Made by a program: the position numbers and the translations under genes. This document shows, piece by piece, positions 9,395-17,806 of a stretch of DNA of 64,000 nucleotides. The stretch's first letter is position 1; every line of letters starts with the position of its first letter. The DNA is taken from contig NZ_CAMFLC010000012.1 in the NCBI RefSeq assembly GCF_945957465.1, forward strand, positions 1 to 64,000. Reading direction: 5' to 3'. The notes beneath the pieces are model-generated. The model saw nothing but the letters and a program-made list of their open reading frames with translations, searched no databases and had not been told where the DNA came from. Origin of the DNA: an uncultured Leifsonia sp. (GTDB taxonomy: Bacteria > Actinomycetota > Actinomycetes > Actinomycetales > Microbacteriaceae).

Positions 9395-10833
9395 AGGGAC
9401 TCCTTCGAGAGGCGCGACGAGCGCACCAGGACGAGATAGACGACGAACGGGACGATGAGGCCGACCGGCACGGAGAGGTCGATGCCGCCCATCGCGGCCG
9501 CGACCGGCCCGACGAACACGAGCGTCGCGCTGCACAGCAGCGAGGCCCCGATGCCGACGAGCACGGCCACGACGCCCGCGAGGTGGAAGCCGCCGCTGAA
9601 CCAGAACCGGCTGCCGCGGGAGTCGTCGGCGAGAGCCGGCCCGTCGTAGCGGTTGCGCCGCCACAGCATGTCGGCGAGGTAGACGCCCATGATCGGGGCG
9701 AGGATCGTGACGCCCAGCTGGAGGGCGCTGGAGACGCTGTCGAGGAAGTTCCAGACCAGGAGCGCGAACAGCGTCATGGCGACCCCGACCGTGCCGTCCA
9801 GCAGCACCGTGCGGGAGCGGGGGAGCTTGATGCCGACGGCCTGCAGCGCGAGCCCCGAGCTGTAGGCGGTCATGGCGTTGTTGGCGATGGTGCCGACGAT
9901 GACCGAGATGAGGAAGATCGGCGCGAACCACGACGGCAGGAACTTCTCGAGTCCCGCTTCCGGCGACGTCATGTCGACCGCGCTCGCCGCCAGGCTGCCC
10001 ACGAACGTCGCCAGGATGCCGGGGATCACGAGGCCGAGCGTGGTCCACAGCGCCACGTCGCGCACGCGCGTGCCGGACGGCAGGTAGCGCGAGAAGTCCG
10101 CACTGTTCGTGTACGAGAGCGGGGCGGAGGCGACGAGCGCGACACCGGCGGCCATCATCGCGACGAGCTCGACGCCGGAGAGCGGCTTCGCCGGGGCGAA
10201 ACTCCAGTGCGCCCCGCTGACGACGAAGATCGCCATGACCGCGAAGATCAGCGCGAGCAGGACGGCGAGCGGCTGGTAGAGCCGCATGATCAGCCCGTGG
10301 CCGTACACGCTGATCACCATGGTCGCCGCGGCGATGACGACGGCGCTGATGGCGATGGTCCAGCCGGTCGAGGGCACGCCGACGCGTCCGAGCAGGCCGA
10401 CGGCGACGGTGGTCGCCGCGGCCCAGTTGATCGCGAGGTAGCAGACGCTGATCAGCCAGCCGGCGATCGCGACGTTGAACCGGTTGCCGGTGATGCCGTA
10501 CATCGCGCGGGTGATGACCTCGCTGGGAGTGCCGGCCGCCGGGCCGGAGCCGGCGACGATGCCGGTGATGATGGAGAAGACGTTGCCGATCACGATGACG
10601 GCGAGGGCCTCCCAGAGACTGAGGCCCATGACCATGAGGGTCGCCCCGACCACGACGGCCAGGAAGTTGACGTTCGGCGCCGCCCAGACGGCGAACAGGT
10701 CGCGGGCGCGGCCGTGGCGCTCGCTCTCCGGGATGAAGTCGATGCCATGCGTCTCGACGCGTGTGGCGCTGTCGATGTCGGTCGTCGACGCTGACTCCTC
10801 CGACAGGGTCTCGACGGGTGATCGGTCTGACAC
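9391..10833 (-). CDS. NCS1-family purine/cytosine permease-like transporter
   Basis: 480 aa integral membrane protein with about twelve hydrophobic segments. Typical NCS1 features: the early ARDLFAVWAAPNVNF before TM1, TPSEVITRAMYGITGN after TM2, and FSRYLPSGTRVRDVALWTTLG in the middle. Substrates of the family are cytosine, allantoin, uracil, hydantoins or thiamine-type compounds. First gene of a two-gene minus-strand operon with the amidohydrolase, transcribed away from the LacI-type regulator. A palindromic operator lies 77 bp upstream of its start. Confidence 0.9.
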   Translation of the reverse strand: MSDRSPVETLSEESASTTDIDSATRVETHGIDFIPESERHGRARDLFAVWAAPNVNFLAVVVGATLMVMGLSLWEALAVIVIGNVFSIITGIVAGSGPAAGTPSEVITRAMYGITGNRFNVAIAGWLISVCYLAINWAAATTVAVGLLGRVGVPSTGWTIAISAVVIAAATMVISVYGHGLIMRLYQPLAVLLALIFAVMAIFVVSGAHWSFAPAKPLSGVELVAMMAAGVALVASAPLSYTNSADFSRYLPSGTRVRDVALWTTLGLVIPGILATFVGSLAASAVDMTSPEAGLEKFLPSWFAPIFLISVIVGTIANNAMTAYSSGLALQAVGIKLPRSRTVLLDGTVGVAMTLFALLVWNFLDSVSSALQLGVTILAPIMGVYLADMLWRRNRYDGPALADDSRGSRFWFSGGFHLAGVVAVLVGIGASLLCSATLVFVGPVAAAMGGIDLSVPVGLIVPFVVYLVLVRSSRLSKESL

Positions 10834-10909
10834 GGGTCCTCCAGGTCATTCTGCAGAAGCGCTCGGTGCGCGGAACGTCGTCGTCCGCGTCGGAGGGCAC
10901 GCTACGTAT

Positions 10910-10923
10910 CCAAAACGATTTGG
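10910..10923. promoter_or_regulatory. Probable LacI-family operator
   Basis: CCAAAACGATTTGG is a 14-bp near-perfect palindrome with a central CG, six of seven pairs matching, the usual form of LacI/GalR-type operators. It sits between the divergent permease and regulator starts, 77 bp from the permease start and 32 bp from the regulator start, so one bound repressor could control both. Confidence 0.72.
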
Positions 10924-10954
10924 GCAAGCGGATTCCGAGAAATAGACTGCGGGG

Positions 10955-11980
10955 GTGGCCCGAGAGCGTTCGACCATCCGCGATGTGGCCCGACGCGCAG
11001 GCGTGTCGGTGACCACCGTGTCGCACACGTTCTCGGGCAACGGGGTGGTGAACACCGCGACGCAGGCACGCGTGCGTGCGGCCGCGGCCGAGCTCGGCTA
11101 TCATCCCGATGTCGTGGCGAGCGGCCTGCGCCGCAGCCGGCTCGGGGTGGTCGGCCTGGTGCTGCGGCCGGCCGTCGGCGCGCACCCGGAGCACGTCGGC
11201 GACGTCGACTACTTTCCGCGATTCGCCGGCGCCGCAGCCCTCACCTGCCTGGAGCACGGCTACGCCCTCATGCTCGTGGCCGACCCGACCGTGCCGGGAG
11301 GGTCGGTGACCGCGTACGCGTGCGACGGTCTCGTGATCACCGACCCGGTCGCCGACGACCCCCTGGTCGCCTCCCTCCGCGCGAGCCGCACGCCGTACAC
11401 GCTGGTCGGCGCCGACGTGAACGACCCGGACGATCCCCGGGTCGTCGACATCGCGACCCCGATGATCACCGACCGCGTGCTCGAGCACCTCGCGGAGGCC
11501 GGCGCGACGCGCGTCGCGCTGGTCACCGGGTACGACCCGATCGAGTGGAACACGGCGACCGAGCAGCGCTACCGTGAACGGATGCGGGAGGCCGGCGCAC
11601 CGGAGCTCGTCGTCCACGCCGTGGAGCTCGACGGTGGCGAGGCGGGAGCGCAGGCGGCGGACGAGCTCCTCGCCCTCCCCGTCCGCCCGGACGGCGTGTA
11701 CTGCCAGACGAGCGACCATGCGCGCGGCCTGGTCGACCGGTTCCTGGAGCGCGGCGTCCGGGTGCCCGACGACATCCGCGTGATCTGCGGATCGGACGCA
11801 GAGCGACTCCGCAACACCGAACCGTCCATCACCTCGGTGGACCTGCTGCCGGAACCGCTGGGCCGGCAGGCGGCCGCCGCTCTGCTGCGCCAGCTCGAAC
11901 CCGGGCTCGACCTCTCGGTGCCGGTGCCGGACCACGGTCGCATCGTCGCCCGTCGCTCCACGGCGCGACCCGGAGTCTGA
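10955..11980 (+). CDS. LacI/GalR-family transcriptional regulator
   Basis: 341 aa. N-terminal helix-turn-helix and hinge: TIRDVARRAGVSVTTVSHTF, then VNTATQARVRAAAAELGYHP and the hinge helix VVASGLRRSR, residues about 7-60. The rest is a periplasmic-binding-protein-like effector domain (GLVLRPAVG through SVDLLPEPLGRQAAAALL). GTG start; an almost palindromic CCAAAACGATTTGG lies just upstream. Divergent from the NCS1 permease/amidohydrolase operon, which it very likely represses in the absence of the transported compound. Confidence 0.9.
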   Translation: MARERSTIRDVARRAGVSVTTVSHTFSGNGVVNTATQARVRAAAAELGYHPDVVASGLRRSRLGVVGLVLRPAVGAHPEHVGDVDYFPRFAGAAALTCLEHGYALMLVADPTVPGGSVTAYACDGLVITDPVADDPLVASLRASRTPYTLVGADVNDPDDPRVVDIATPMITDRVLEHLAEAGATRVALVTGYDPIEWNTATEQRYRERMREAGAPELVVHAVELDGGEAGAQAADELLALPVRPDGVYCQTSDHARGLVDRFLERGVRVPDDIRVICGSDAERLRNTEPSITSVDLLPEPLGRQAAAALLRQLEPGLDLSVPVPDHGRIVARRSTARPGV

Positions 11981-12099
11981 GAAGGTCCGCAGAGACCGTT
12001 CACCGGCCGGTCGGCGCCGGTTCACCGGGCCGTCGCTCCCGGAATCGAGGCTCGCTTCAACCGGGTGAACTCACACTCGTCACTCAGGAGGAGCTCACG

Positions 12100-13287
12100 A
12101 TGCGATCTCGTGCCCGCACGTTCACCTTCGTCGTCGCCGGCGTCGCCGCGATCACGCTGTTCGGCACCGCCGCCGCTGTCGCCGCGCCCGCGATCGACAA
12201 CGGCTGGCCGTACGACCACGCCGTCAAGGCCCGGAACGACAAGACCTACACGCTCGCCGCCGTCGGCGACATCGCGTGCGAGCCGGGCGACGCCGACAAT
12301 GCGTCGAACCCGGCTGCACTCAAGTGCGGCAGCCCGAACCTCGGCGGCTACGACGCCGAGTTCGCGACCGCGAAGCAGGCCGACGCGATGAAGCCGGACG
12401 CCGTCGCCCTCCTCGGCGACGAGCAGTACCAGGTCGGCAAGCTGAGCGACTTCGAGGGTTCGTTCGAGCAGGCCTGGGGAGGTCTGAAGTTCCTGGAGAA
12501 GCCGGCCCCGGGCAACCACGAGTACTACCCCTACACGAAGAAGGGCGACAACGAGGCCGGCCAGAACGGCAACGGCTACTTCGCCTACTTCAACGGCCAC
12601 GACCAGGCCGGCACGCCCAACGCGTCGGGCCAGGCCGGTGACGACACCTCCGCCGACCAGGGCTGGTACTCGTACGACCTCGGCAACTGGCACATCATCT
12701 CGCTCAACGTCGAGTGCAACTCGCCCGCGTTCGGCAACGACTGCTCCACCACCGACAGCGGCCTGCTGGCGCAGGAGACCGCGTGGCTCGCCGCCGACCT
12801 GAAGCGCAACCAGCAGCAGTGCACGATCGCGTACTGGCACCAGCCGACGTTCAGCGCGACGACCGCCTCCACGTCGACGGTCGCCGCTTCGGCTCCGGGG
12901 GCCGGCGGCCAGGAGGGCCAGGTCGCGGACGCCTGGTGGAAGCTGCTCTACGCCGACCACGCGACGCTCGTCCTCAACGGGCACGAGCACGCGTACGCCC
13001 ACCTGAAGCCGATGAACCCGGCCGGGCAGTACGACCCGAAGCGCGGCATCCCGGAGTTCATCGTCGGCAGCGGCGGCGAGGCGCTCGACACGCTCGCGAA
13101 GAACGCCGACGGCAGCTACGCCAACAGCAACGTGCTGACCGGCTTCGACCAGGGCTACGGGACGATGAAGCTCACGCTGAAGGAGCACGGCTACTCGTAC
13201 TCGTACACGCCGGCGCTCGCCGGGGCGGGCCAGCCCGCCAGCGTCCTGAACTACTCCGACACCGGCTCCGGAACCTGCCGCGGCTGA
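12100..13287 (+). CDS. Secreted calcineurin-like metallophosphoesterase
   Basis: 395 aa exported phosphoesterase. An arginine-containing signal peptide (MRSRARTFTFVVAGVAAITL, cleavage expected near AVAAPA at about residue 30) precedes the metallophosphatase motifs in order: AVGDIAC, ALLGDEQYQ, PGNHEYY, YWHQPTF and LNGHEHAYAH, supplying the usual Asp/Asn/His dinuclear metal ligands. A strong Shine-Dalgarno AGGAGG lies at 12088-12093. It stands alone between the lacI gene and the convergent ATPase. Likely releases phosphate from organic phosphates outside the cell. Confidence 0.88.
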   Translation: MRSRARTFTFVVAGVAAITLFGTAAAVAAPAIDNGWPYDHAVKARNDKTYTLAAVGDIACEPGDADNASNPAALKCGSPNLGGYDAEFATAKQADAMKPDAVALLGDEQYQVGKLSDFEGSFEQAWGGLKFLEKPAPGNHEYYPYTKKGDNEAGQNGNGYFAYFNGHDQAGTPNASGQAGDDTSADQGWYSYDLGNWHIISLNVECNSPAFGNDCSTTDSGLLAQETAWLAADLKRNQQQCTIAYWHQPTFSATTASTSTVAASAPGAGGQEGQVADAWWKLLYADHATLVLNGHEHAYAHLKPMNPAGQYDPKRGIPEFIVGSGGEALDTLAKNADGSYANSNVLTGFDQGYGTMKLTLKEHGYSYSYTPALAGAGQPASVLNYSDTGSGTCRG

Positions 13288-13300
13288 CCCGCAGACCGCA

Positions 13301-13360
13301 GACATTCGTCACGAATGTCGCTTTTCGTGCCACGAATCGCGACATTCGTGACGAATGTGC
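13301..13360. repeat. Cluster of ATTCGT/ACGAAT palindromes, locus 1
   Basis: Three palindromic units between convergent genes: GACATTCGTCACGAATGTC at 13301-13319 (perfect 9-bp arms, one-base centre), TTTCGTGCCACGAAT at 13323-13337, and GACATTCGTGACGAATGTGC at 13341-13360. The same units recur at 18345-18412. Position suggests transcript-end hairpins, but arrays of short palindromes could also bind a protein. Confidence 0.8.
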
Positions 13361-13366
13361 GCGCGG

Positions 13367-14812
13367 CTAGAGGCCTTCGGCGACGGCGGCGGCGGCGTGC
13401 AGCCAGGACCGGCGGGTGCGCGGGGCGAGCGTGTCGAAAGACAGGCGGCCGCCGTGCATCTCCGGGTCGAATGGGATGGTCACCGCGCGACGGGCGAGCG
13501 GCTCGAACCCCGCAGCGACCCGGCGGACGTCGGACGCCGGCCCGGTGCGCTCGGACTGCGACACGATGACGACGGCGTCGCGGGCCAGCCGCGCCGAGTT
13601 CGCGTCGCGCTGCAGCAGGGCCTCCAGCAGGAGCGCGCCGGCTTCCGCGTGCTCGCCCAGGGCGGTGGTCGCGATGACCAGCTGGTCGGTATGGTCGATC
13701 ATCCGCAGCCAGCGCTCGGCCGACTCGTCGTTCCCGCTGTCGATGAACACGAGCCGGTAGAACTTGGTGGCGACCGTGTGCAGGCGGTCGAAGTCGGCGG
13801 AGGAGATCCGCTGCTCGGTGGCGAGCATCGTCGGGTTCGAGCGCAGCACGTCGTATTTGTCGGCGTTCTGGTGATGCACGTAATGCCCGATGTCGGCCGT
13901 GCGGGCCTCCGCCGAGAGCAGGGAGTCCGTCGCCGGGAGCAGTGACTGCACTGTGGCGTCGTGCTCGTCCTGCTCCGTGCGCCAGCCGAGCGTGCCTCGC
14001 GTCTCGTTGTTGTCCCAGGCGAGCACACCGGAGCCGCCGTTGCGCGCGAAGACCGCCGACAGCAGAGCGGTCGTCGGGGTCTTGTTCGCGCCGCCCTTGC
14101 CGTTGACGATGGCGATCGTGCGCGGGCCGGCCCAGTGCCGGCTGACCGCGTCGAGCTCCGCTCGCTCGCGGCGTTCGGCGGCGGAGGGCTCGAGCGGGAA
14201 GCCCGCACGCGCGAGCGCCCCGCGGACGCCCCGCCGCGCGCGGTCGGGTCGGGGCCGTTCCACGTAGAGGAAGGACTCGCGCTCCGGGCCGGTGCGGGGT
14301 GGCAACGCGACAGGCTCGCCGGTGGAGGTGCCGGAGCCGTCGGCGGACGAATCGGCGGACGAATCGGCGGGGGTGTCGGGCGCGAGGTCTGGGCGTGCGA
14401 AGTCTGGGCGTGCGAGGTCGGGGCTCACGTGGTCGGGGCGCGCGCGCTCGGGGGAGGACCCCGCGAAGAGCCCGGCGGATGGGGAGGTCGCCGCGGGCGC
14501 GGGCGCGGGCGCGGGGGCGGGCGCAGGGGCAGTCGCCGCGTCCGCCTCGGGAGCCAGCTCCTCCTCGTCGCCGATCGAACCGTCGGGGTGCACGGCGAGC
14601 AACCAGTCGCCCTCGTCGTCGGACACCATGAGCTGCACCGGGTGGCCGGCGGCGGCGGCGATCTCGCCCACGCGGCTGAGGACGACCTCCCGCAGGCGTT
14701 GGGTGCTCTGCTCCACGAAGCGCTCCGACGCGCCGTCGACAATGAGCTCTCCGGTGGCATCGGCGCCGAAGCGAGCGCTGAGAGTGGGCGACAGGGGCAG
14801 GTTGAGGGCCAC
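13367..14812 (-). CDS. MinD/ParA-like P-loop ATPase
   Basis: 481 aa. N-terminal domain (about 1-115) of unknown role, a low-complexity Ala/Pro linker with APAPAPAPAPAPA and repeated ARPD units (about 120-190), then a SIMIBI ATPase domain. The P-loop is NGKGGANKTPTT at about residues 236-247, an unusual form of KGGxGKTT in which the Gly before the Lys is Asn. AWDNNETRGTLGWRTE and VFIDSGND (Walker B region) follow. The GTG at 14812 has a good AAGGAG Shine-Dalgarno; a longer ORF runs through a repeat element and is rejected. Similar proteins are common in Microbacteriaceae; the cellular role is not established. Confidence 0.82.
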   Translation of the reverse strand: MALNLPLSPTLSARFGADATGELIVDGASERFVEQSTQRLREVVLSRVGEIAAAAGHPVQLMVSDDEGDWLLAVHPDGSIGDEEELAPEADAATAPAPAPAPAPAPAATSPSAGLFAGSSPERARPDHVSPDLARPDFARPDLAPDTPADSSADSSADGSGTSTGEPVALPPRTGPERESFLYVERPRPDRARRGVRGALARAGFPLEPSAAERRERAELDAVSRHWAGPRTIAIVNGKGGANKTPTTALLSAVFARNGGSGVLAWDNNETRGTLGWRTEQDEHDATVQSLLPATDSLLSAEARTADIGHYVHHQNADKYDVLRSNPTMLATEQRISSADFDRLHTVATKFYRLVFIDSGNDESAERWLRMIDHTDQLVIATTALGEHAEAGALLLEALLQRDANSARLARDAVVIVSQSERTGPASDVRRVAAGFEPLARRAVTIPFDPEMHGGRLSFDTLAPRTRRSWLHAAAAVAEGL

Positions 14813-14927
14813 GGGACTCCTTCCGTGCCGGCGTGGCGGGGGCGCACGCAGGCCGACCGTGGACGGTAGCCCTTTCCGATCGCGAGTTCCAGCCCTTGCC
14901 CAGGGCTTTCCCATCCGGCCCCCGTGC

Positions 14928-15034
14928 GCCGAGGGGTCCGCGAAGGGCGCCCAAACGCCCCTAAAACCGCGCTTGAGGGGCAATTACGCGCCCTTCGGCC
15001 GCCCTTCGGCCGCCCTTGGGGCGCCCCTCGCGTG
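14928..15034. repeat. Modular intergenic palindrome element, copy A
   Basis: Imperfect core CCCCTAAAA...TTGAGGGG at 14958-14980, preceded by GAGGGGTCCGCGAAGGGCGC and followed by four 11-bp units of the form CCCYTCGGnCG. It lies upstream of the small gene at 15091 and is nearly identical, in direct orientation, to copy B on that gene's other side. Only here is the core stem weakened (GCTTGAGGGG). Confidence 0.82.
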
Positions 15035-15090
15035 GGGCGCGCGGGGCGCGGCCCATTGCGTTCGGGGCGAGAAGGGGCACAATCGGCGGC

Positions 15091-15339
15091 ATGGACGAGC
15101 TGAACCCCGGAAACGACGCGGCCACGCGCTCCTCGCGCGAGGGCCCGGCCGACGAATCGGTCGCCCTCGAACACGCAGCCCAGCGCATCAGCGAGAAGTT
15201 CCCCGACGTTCCGCGGGAGGACATCGACCGGCTGGTGGAGGAGCACAGCGAGGAGTACGACGGAGCGCCGATTCGCGACTTCGTCCCCGTGCTCGTGGAG
15301 CACGAGGTCAAAGCGGAACTCCGCGAGAGCGGCGCCTGA
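15091..15339 (+). CDS. Small acidic helical protein, probably three-helix-bundle dimerisation domain
   Basis: 82 aa: starts MDELNPGNDAATRSSREG, then an all-helical stretch RISEKFPDVPREDIDRLVEE and a tail with APIRDFVPVLVEHEVKAELR. This pattern (hydrophobic heptads, then IRDFVPVLVE) resembles small actinobacterial proteins named three-helix bundle dimerisation domain proteins; exact role unknown. The ATG at 15091 is preferred because the longer ORF runs into the repeat element. The gene is an isolated cassette bracketed by direct copies A and B of the intergenic repeat. Confidence 0.65.
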   Translation: MDELNPGNDAATRSSREGPADESVALEHAAQRISEKFPDVPREDIDRLVEEHSEEYDGAPIRDFVPVLVEHEVKAELRESGA

Positions 15340-15356
15340 GGGCGCCCGCCCGGGCA

Positions 15357-15440
15357 CCGAGGGGTCCGCGAAGGGCGCCCAAACGCCCCTAAAACCGCGT
15401 TTTAGGGGCAGTTAGGCGCCCTTCGCGCGCCCTTCGCCGC
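15357..15440. repeat. Modular intergenic palindrome element, copy B (likely bidirectional terminator)
   Basis: Core arms CCCCTAAAA and TTTTAGGGG at 15386-15408, flanked by GAAGGGCGCCC on the left and GGCGCCCTTC on the right, then two 11-bp tail units. It lies between the convergent small helical protein and MFS genes, where a symmetric hairpin could end both transcripts. Confidence 0.82.
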
Positions 15441-15456
15441 GGGCGGCGGAAGGGCT

Positions 15457-16983
15457 TTAGGGGGCGGTGAGGGGCTCGGGTTCCGGGGCGGCTTCGGGTG
15501 CCGGGGCCGGGGCCGGGGCCGGCTTGCGGCGCCGGTACAGCAGGGCCGAGAGCACGGCGCCGAAGGCGAACAGGCCCGCGCTGAACCAGTACGCCGTCGA
15601 GTAGCTGTGCACTGCGGCCTCCTGCAGCACCTGCGGCGTCGGCGGCAGGTGGCCCGACACATAGTCGGTGAGCGCGGTGGCGGCGAGCGTGTTCAGCAGG
15701 GCGGTGCCGATCGAGCCGCCGACCTGCTGGCTCGTGTTCACCAGTGCGGAGGCCACGCCGGCGAAGTGACGGTCGACGCCGAGCGTCGCCGTCTGGATCG
15801 CCGCCGGCATGATCGAGCCCATTCCGACGCCCATCACCATCAGCGCCGGCAGGATCTCGGTGGCGTAGTTCGCCGTGACGCCCAGCCGGGTCAGCAGCAG
15901 CATCCCGGAGCCGGCAATCACCATGCCGATCGGCACCATCACCTTCGGACCGAAGCGGGGGACGAAGAGGTTCGTCGAGAACTGCGCGGCGACGACCAGC
16001 ATCACGATCATCGGCAGGAAGGCCAGACCGGTCTGGATCGGCGTGAACTTCAGCGTCGTCTCGAGGTAGTACGTGACGAAGAGGAAGACGCCGAACATCC
16101 CGGAGCCGGCGATGAGGATCGAGCTGTAGGAGGCGCCGCGGTTGCGGTCGAGCACGATCGGGAGGGGCAGGAGCGGGTGCGTCGCGCGCCGCTGCCAGAG
16201 CACGAACGCGATCAGCAGCACACCGAATGCGGCGAGGAAGCCCCAGGTCAGCGGCGAATCCCAACCGTCGCTCTCGGCGTTGGAGAAGCCGTAGACCAGC
16301 GAGAACAGTGCACCGGAAGCGAGGATCGTGCCGGGGATGTCGAGCTTCGGGCGCGGTTCGCTGCGGTGACCGGCCGTGACGAAGACGGTGGCGAGGATCA
16401 CCGCGGCGATGGCGATGAAGACGTTGATGTAGAGGTTCCAGCGCCAGTCGAACTGCTCGGTCAGCACACCGCCCAGCAGCAGGCCGACCGCGCCTCCCGC
16501 GCCGGCGATCGCGCCGAAGATGCCGAACGCGCGGGCACGTTCCTTCGGGACGGTGAACGTCGTGGTGAGCACGGCAAGAGCGGTCGGGGCGAGCAGCGCA
16601 CCGAACGCCCCCTGGAGGGCGCGGGCGCCGACGAGCATCCCGAACGTGCCGGCTGCGCCGCCCAGCGCGGACGCTCCGGCGAAGCCGATGAGACCGATGA
16701 TGAAGGCGCGTTTGCGGCCGATCAGGTCGGAGATGCGGCCGCCGAGGAGCAGGAGGCTGCCGAAGGCGAGCGAGTAGGCGGTGACGATCCACTGGCGGTC
16801 GGCGTTCGAGAAGCCGAGGTCCTGCTGGGCGGACGGGAGGGCGATGTTCACGACGGTCGAGTCGAGCACGACCATGAGCTGAGCCAGGGCGACGGTGACG
16901 AGCGTCCACCAGCGCCGCGAGTGCGGGGCGGAGCCGCCGGAGGTCGCGGGCGCGACCGGGGGAACGGGGGAAGTCTGGGTCAT
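15457..16983 (-). CDS. MFS drug-resistance-type exporter (DHA2/EmrB-QacA family)
   Basis: 508 aa from the ATG at 16983 (an in-frame ATG four codons earlier is equally possible; neither has a clear Shine-Dalgarno sequence and the mRNA may be nearly leaderless). Fourteen-segment DHA2 pattern: motif C/D region QLMVVLDSTVVNIALPSAQQ in TM1, GGRISDLIGRKRAF (motif A) after TM2, RALQGAFGALLAPTALA in TM4. Ends in an Ala/Pro-rich tail. Divergent from a TetR gene with palindromes between them, the classical repressor/efflux-pump arrangement. Substrate unknown. Confidence 0.9.
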   Translation of the reverse strand: MTQTSPVPPVAPATSGGSAPHSRRWWTLVTVALAQLMVVLDSTVVNIALPSAQQDLGFSNADRQWIVTAYSLAFGSLLLLGGRISDLIGRKRAFIIGLIGFAGASALGGAAGTFGMLVGARALQGAFGALLAPTALAVLTTTFTVPKERARAFGIFGAIAGAGGAVGLLLGGVLTEQFDWRWNLYINVFIAIAAVILATVFVTAGHRSEPRPKLDIPGTILASGALFSLVYGFSNAESDGWDSPLTWGFLAAFGVLLIAFVLWQRRATHPLLPLPIVLDRNRGASYSSILIAGSGMFGVFLFVTYYLETTLKFTPIQTGLAFLPMIVMLVVAAQFSTNLFVPRFGPKVMVPIGMVIAGSGMLLLTRLGVTANYATEILPALMVMGVGMGSIMPAAIQTATLGVDRHFAGVASALVNTSQQVGGSIGTALLNTLAATALTDYVSGHLPPTPQVLQEAAVHSYSTAYWFSAGLFAFGAVLSALLYRRRKPAPAPAPAPEAAPEPEPLTAP

Positions 16984-16999
16984 GCGGGCCAGCATATAC

Positions 17000-17047
17000 G
17001 AAACTCAACAGTTTCGGATCTACTGAGTTCTAAAATTAACCTTAGAA
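17000..17047. promoter_or_regulatory. Candidate TetR operator region
   Basis: AT-rich divergent promoter region between MFS and tetR. It contains GAAACT-CAAC-AGTTTC (17000-17015, 6-bp arms), AACTCA at 17002-17007 paired with TGAGTT at 17024-17029, and TTCTAA at 17028-17033 paired with TTAGAA at 17042-17047. Which of these overlapping dyads is the binding site cannot be decided by eye. Confidence 0.5.
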
Positions 17048-17099
17048 TGGTCGAAGCGAAATGGAAACACCGGAAACCGACACCAGGGGGACAGCCGCA

Positions 17100-17723
17100 A
17101 TGACGCAGCTCGATACCACCGGGTCCGCCCCGCGGCTCGGCCGCAAGCGCGACCACTCGCGCGATGCCGACATCCTCGACGCCGCCCTCGAGGTCCTGGC
17201 CGAAACCGGCTACGACCGGATGACGATGGACATGGTCGCGGCACGTGCCAAGGCCGGCAAGGCGACCGTCTACCGGCGGTGGGCCTCCAAGGGCGAGATG
17301 GTCGTCGAGGCCGTCGCCTGCATGAAGAAGAACGACATCGACTTCGAGCACCTGCCCGACACGGGCACCCTGCGCGGCGACCTGGTCGCGATGATCAGGC
17401 CGCACGCCATCGAAGACGGCGAGCGCAAGCTGCAGATCATGGCGGGGCTGACCTCCATGCTCGCCCGCGACCCCGACCTGGTGGACGCGGTGACGGCCGC
17501 GATCGTCGAGCCGCGGGCCTCCCTCAACCGGCTCTTCATGCAGCGCGCCATCGAGCGCGGCGAGATCCCCGCCGACACGGATGTCGAGACGCTCGCGATG
17601 ATCGTGCCGTCGATGACCGCCTACCGGGTGCTCATCCTGCAGCAGCCGGTCGATCGCGACTACCTGCTGTCGCTCATCGACGGCGTGCTGCTGCCGGCGG
17701 TGGGGATCCGGCCCGGGAGCTGA
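17100..17723 (+). CDS. TetR/AcrR-family transcriptional regulator
   Basis: 207 aa from the ATG at 17100, which has AGGGGGA eight bases ahead; an upstream in-frame ATG at 17061 would add 13 residues. HTH at about residues 15-62: DADILDAALEVLAETGYDRM, then MVAARAKAGKATVYRRWASK, a typical TetR helix-turn-helix with the recognition helix ending VYRRW. C-terminal ligand domain resembles TetR_C families. Divergent from the MFS exporter it probably represses. Confidence 0.88.
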   Translation: MTQLDTTGSAPRLGRKRDHSRDADILDAALEVLAETGYDRMTMDMVAARAKAGKATVYRRWASKGEMVVEAVACMKKNDIDFEHLPDTGTLRGDLVAMIRPHAIEDGERKLQIMAGLTSMLARDPDLVDAVTAAIVEPRASLNRLFMQRAIERGEIPADTDVETLAMIVPSMTAYRVLILQQPVDRDYLLSLIDGVLLPAVGIRPGS

Positions 17724-17729
17724 GTCGTC

Positions 17730-17806
17730 TCAGCGCCGGTCGACGTCAGCGCCGGTCGCCTCAGCGCCGGTCGCCTCAGCGCCGGTCGACCTCAGCGCCG
17801 GTCGAA
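17730..17806. repeat. Five tandem 15-bp repeats at the 3' end of the DUF805 gene
   Basis: Units TCAGCGCCGGTCGnC start at 17730, 17746, 17761, 17776 and 17792, with single extra bases between the first and second and between the fourth and fifth. The last unit is the final codons plus stop of the DUF805 gene; on the minus strand each unit spells the same Asp-Arg-Arg-stop. Looks like local slippage duplication of a gene end. Confidence 0.9.

Noticed and set aside
11981-12070. Hairpin terminator after the lacI gene
   Set aside because: GC-rich inverted segments (CCGGC/GCCGG) are present but short and imperfect, with no T tract.
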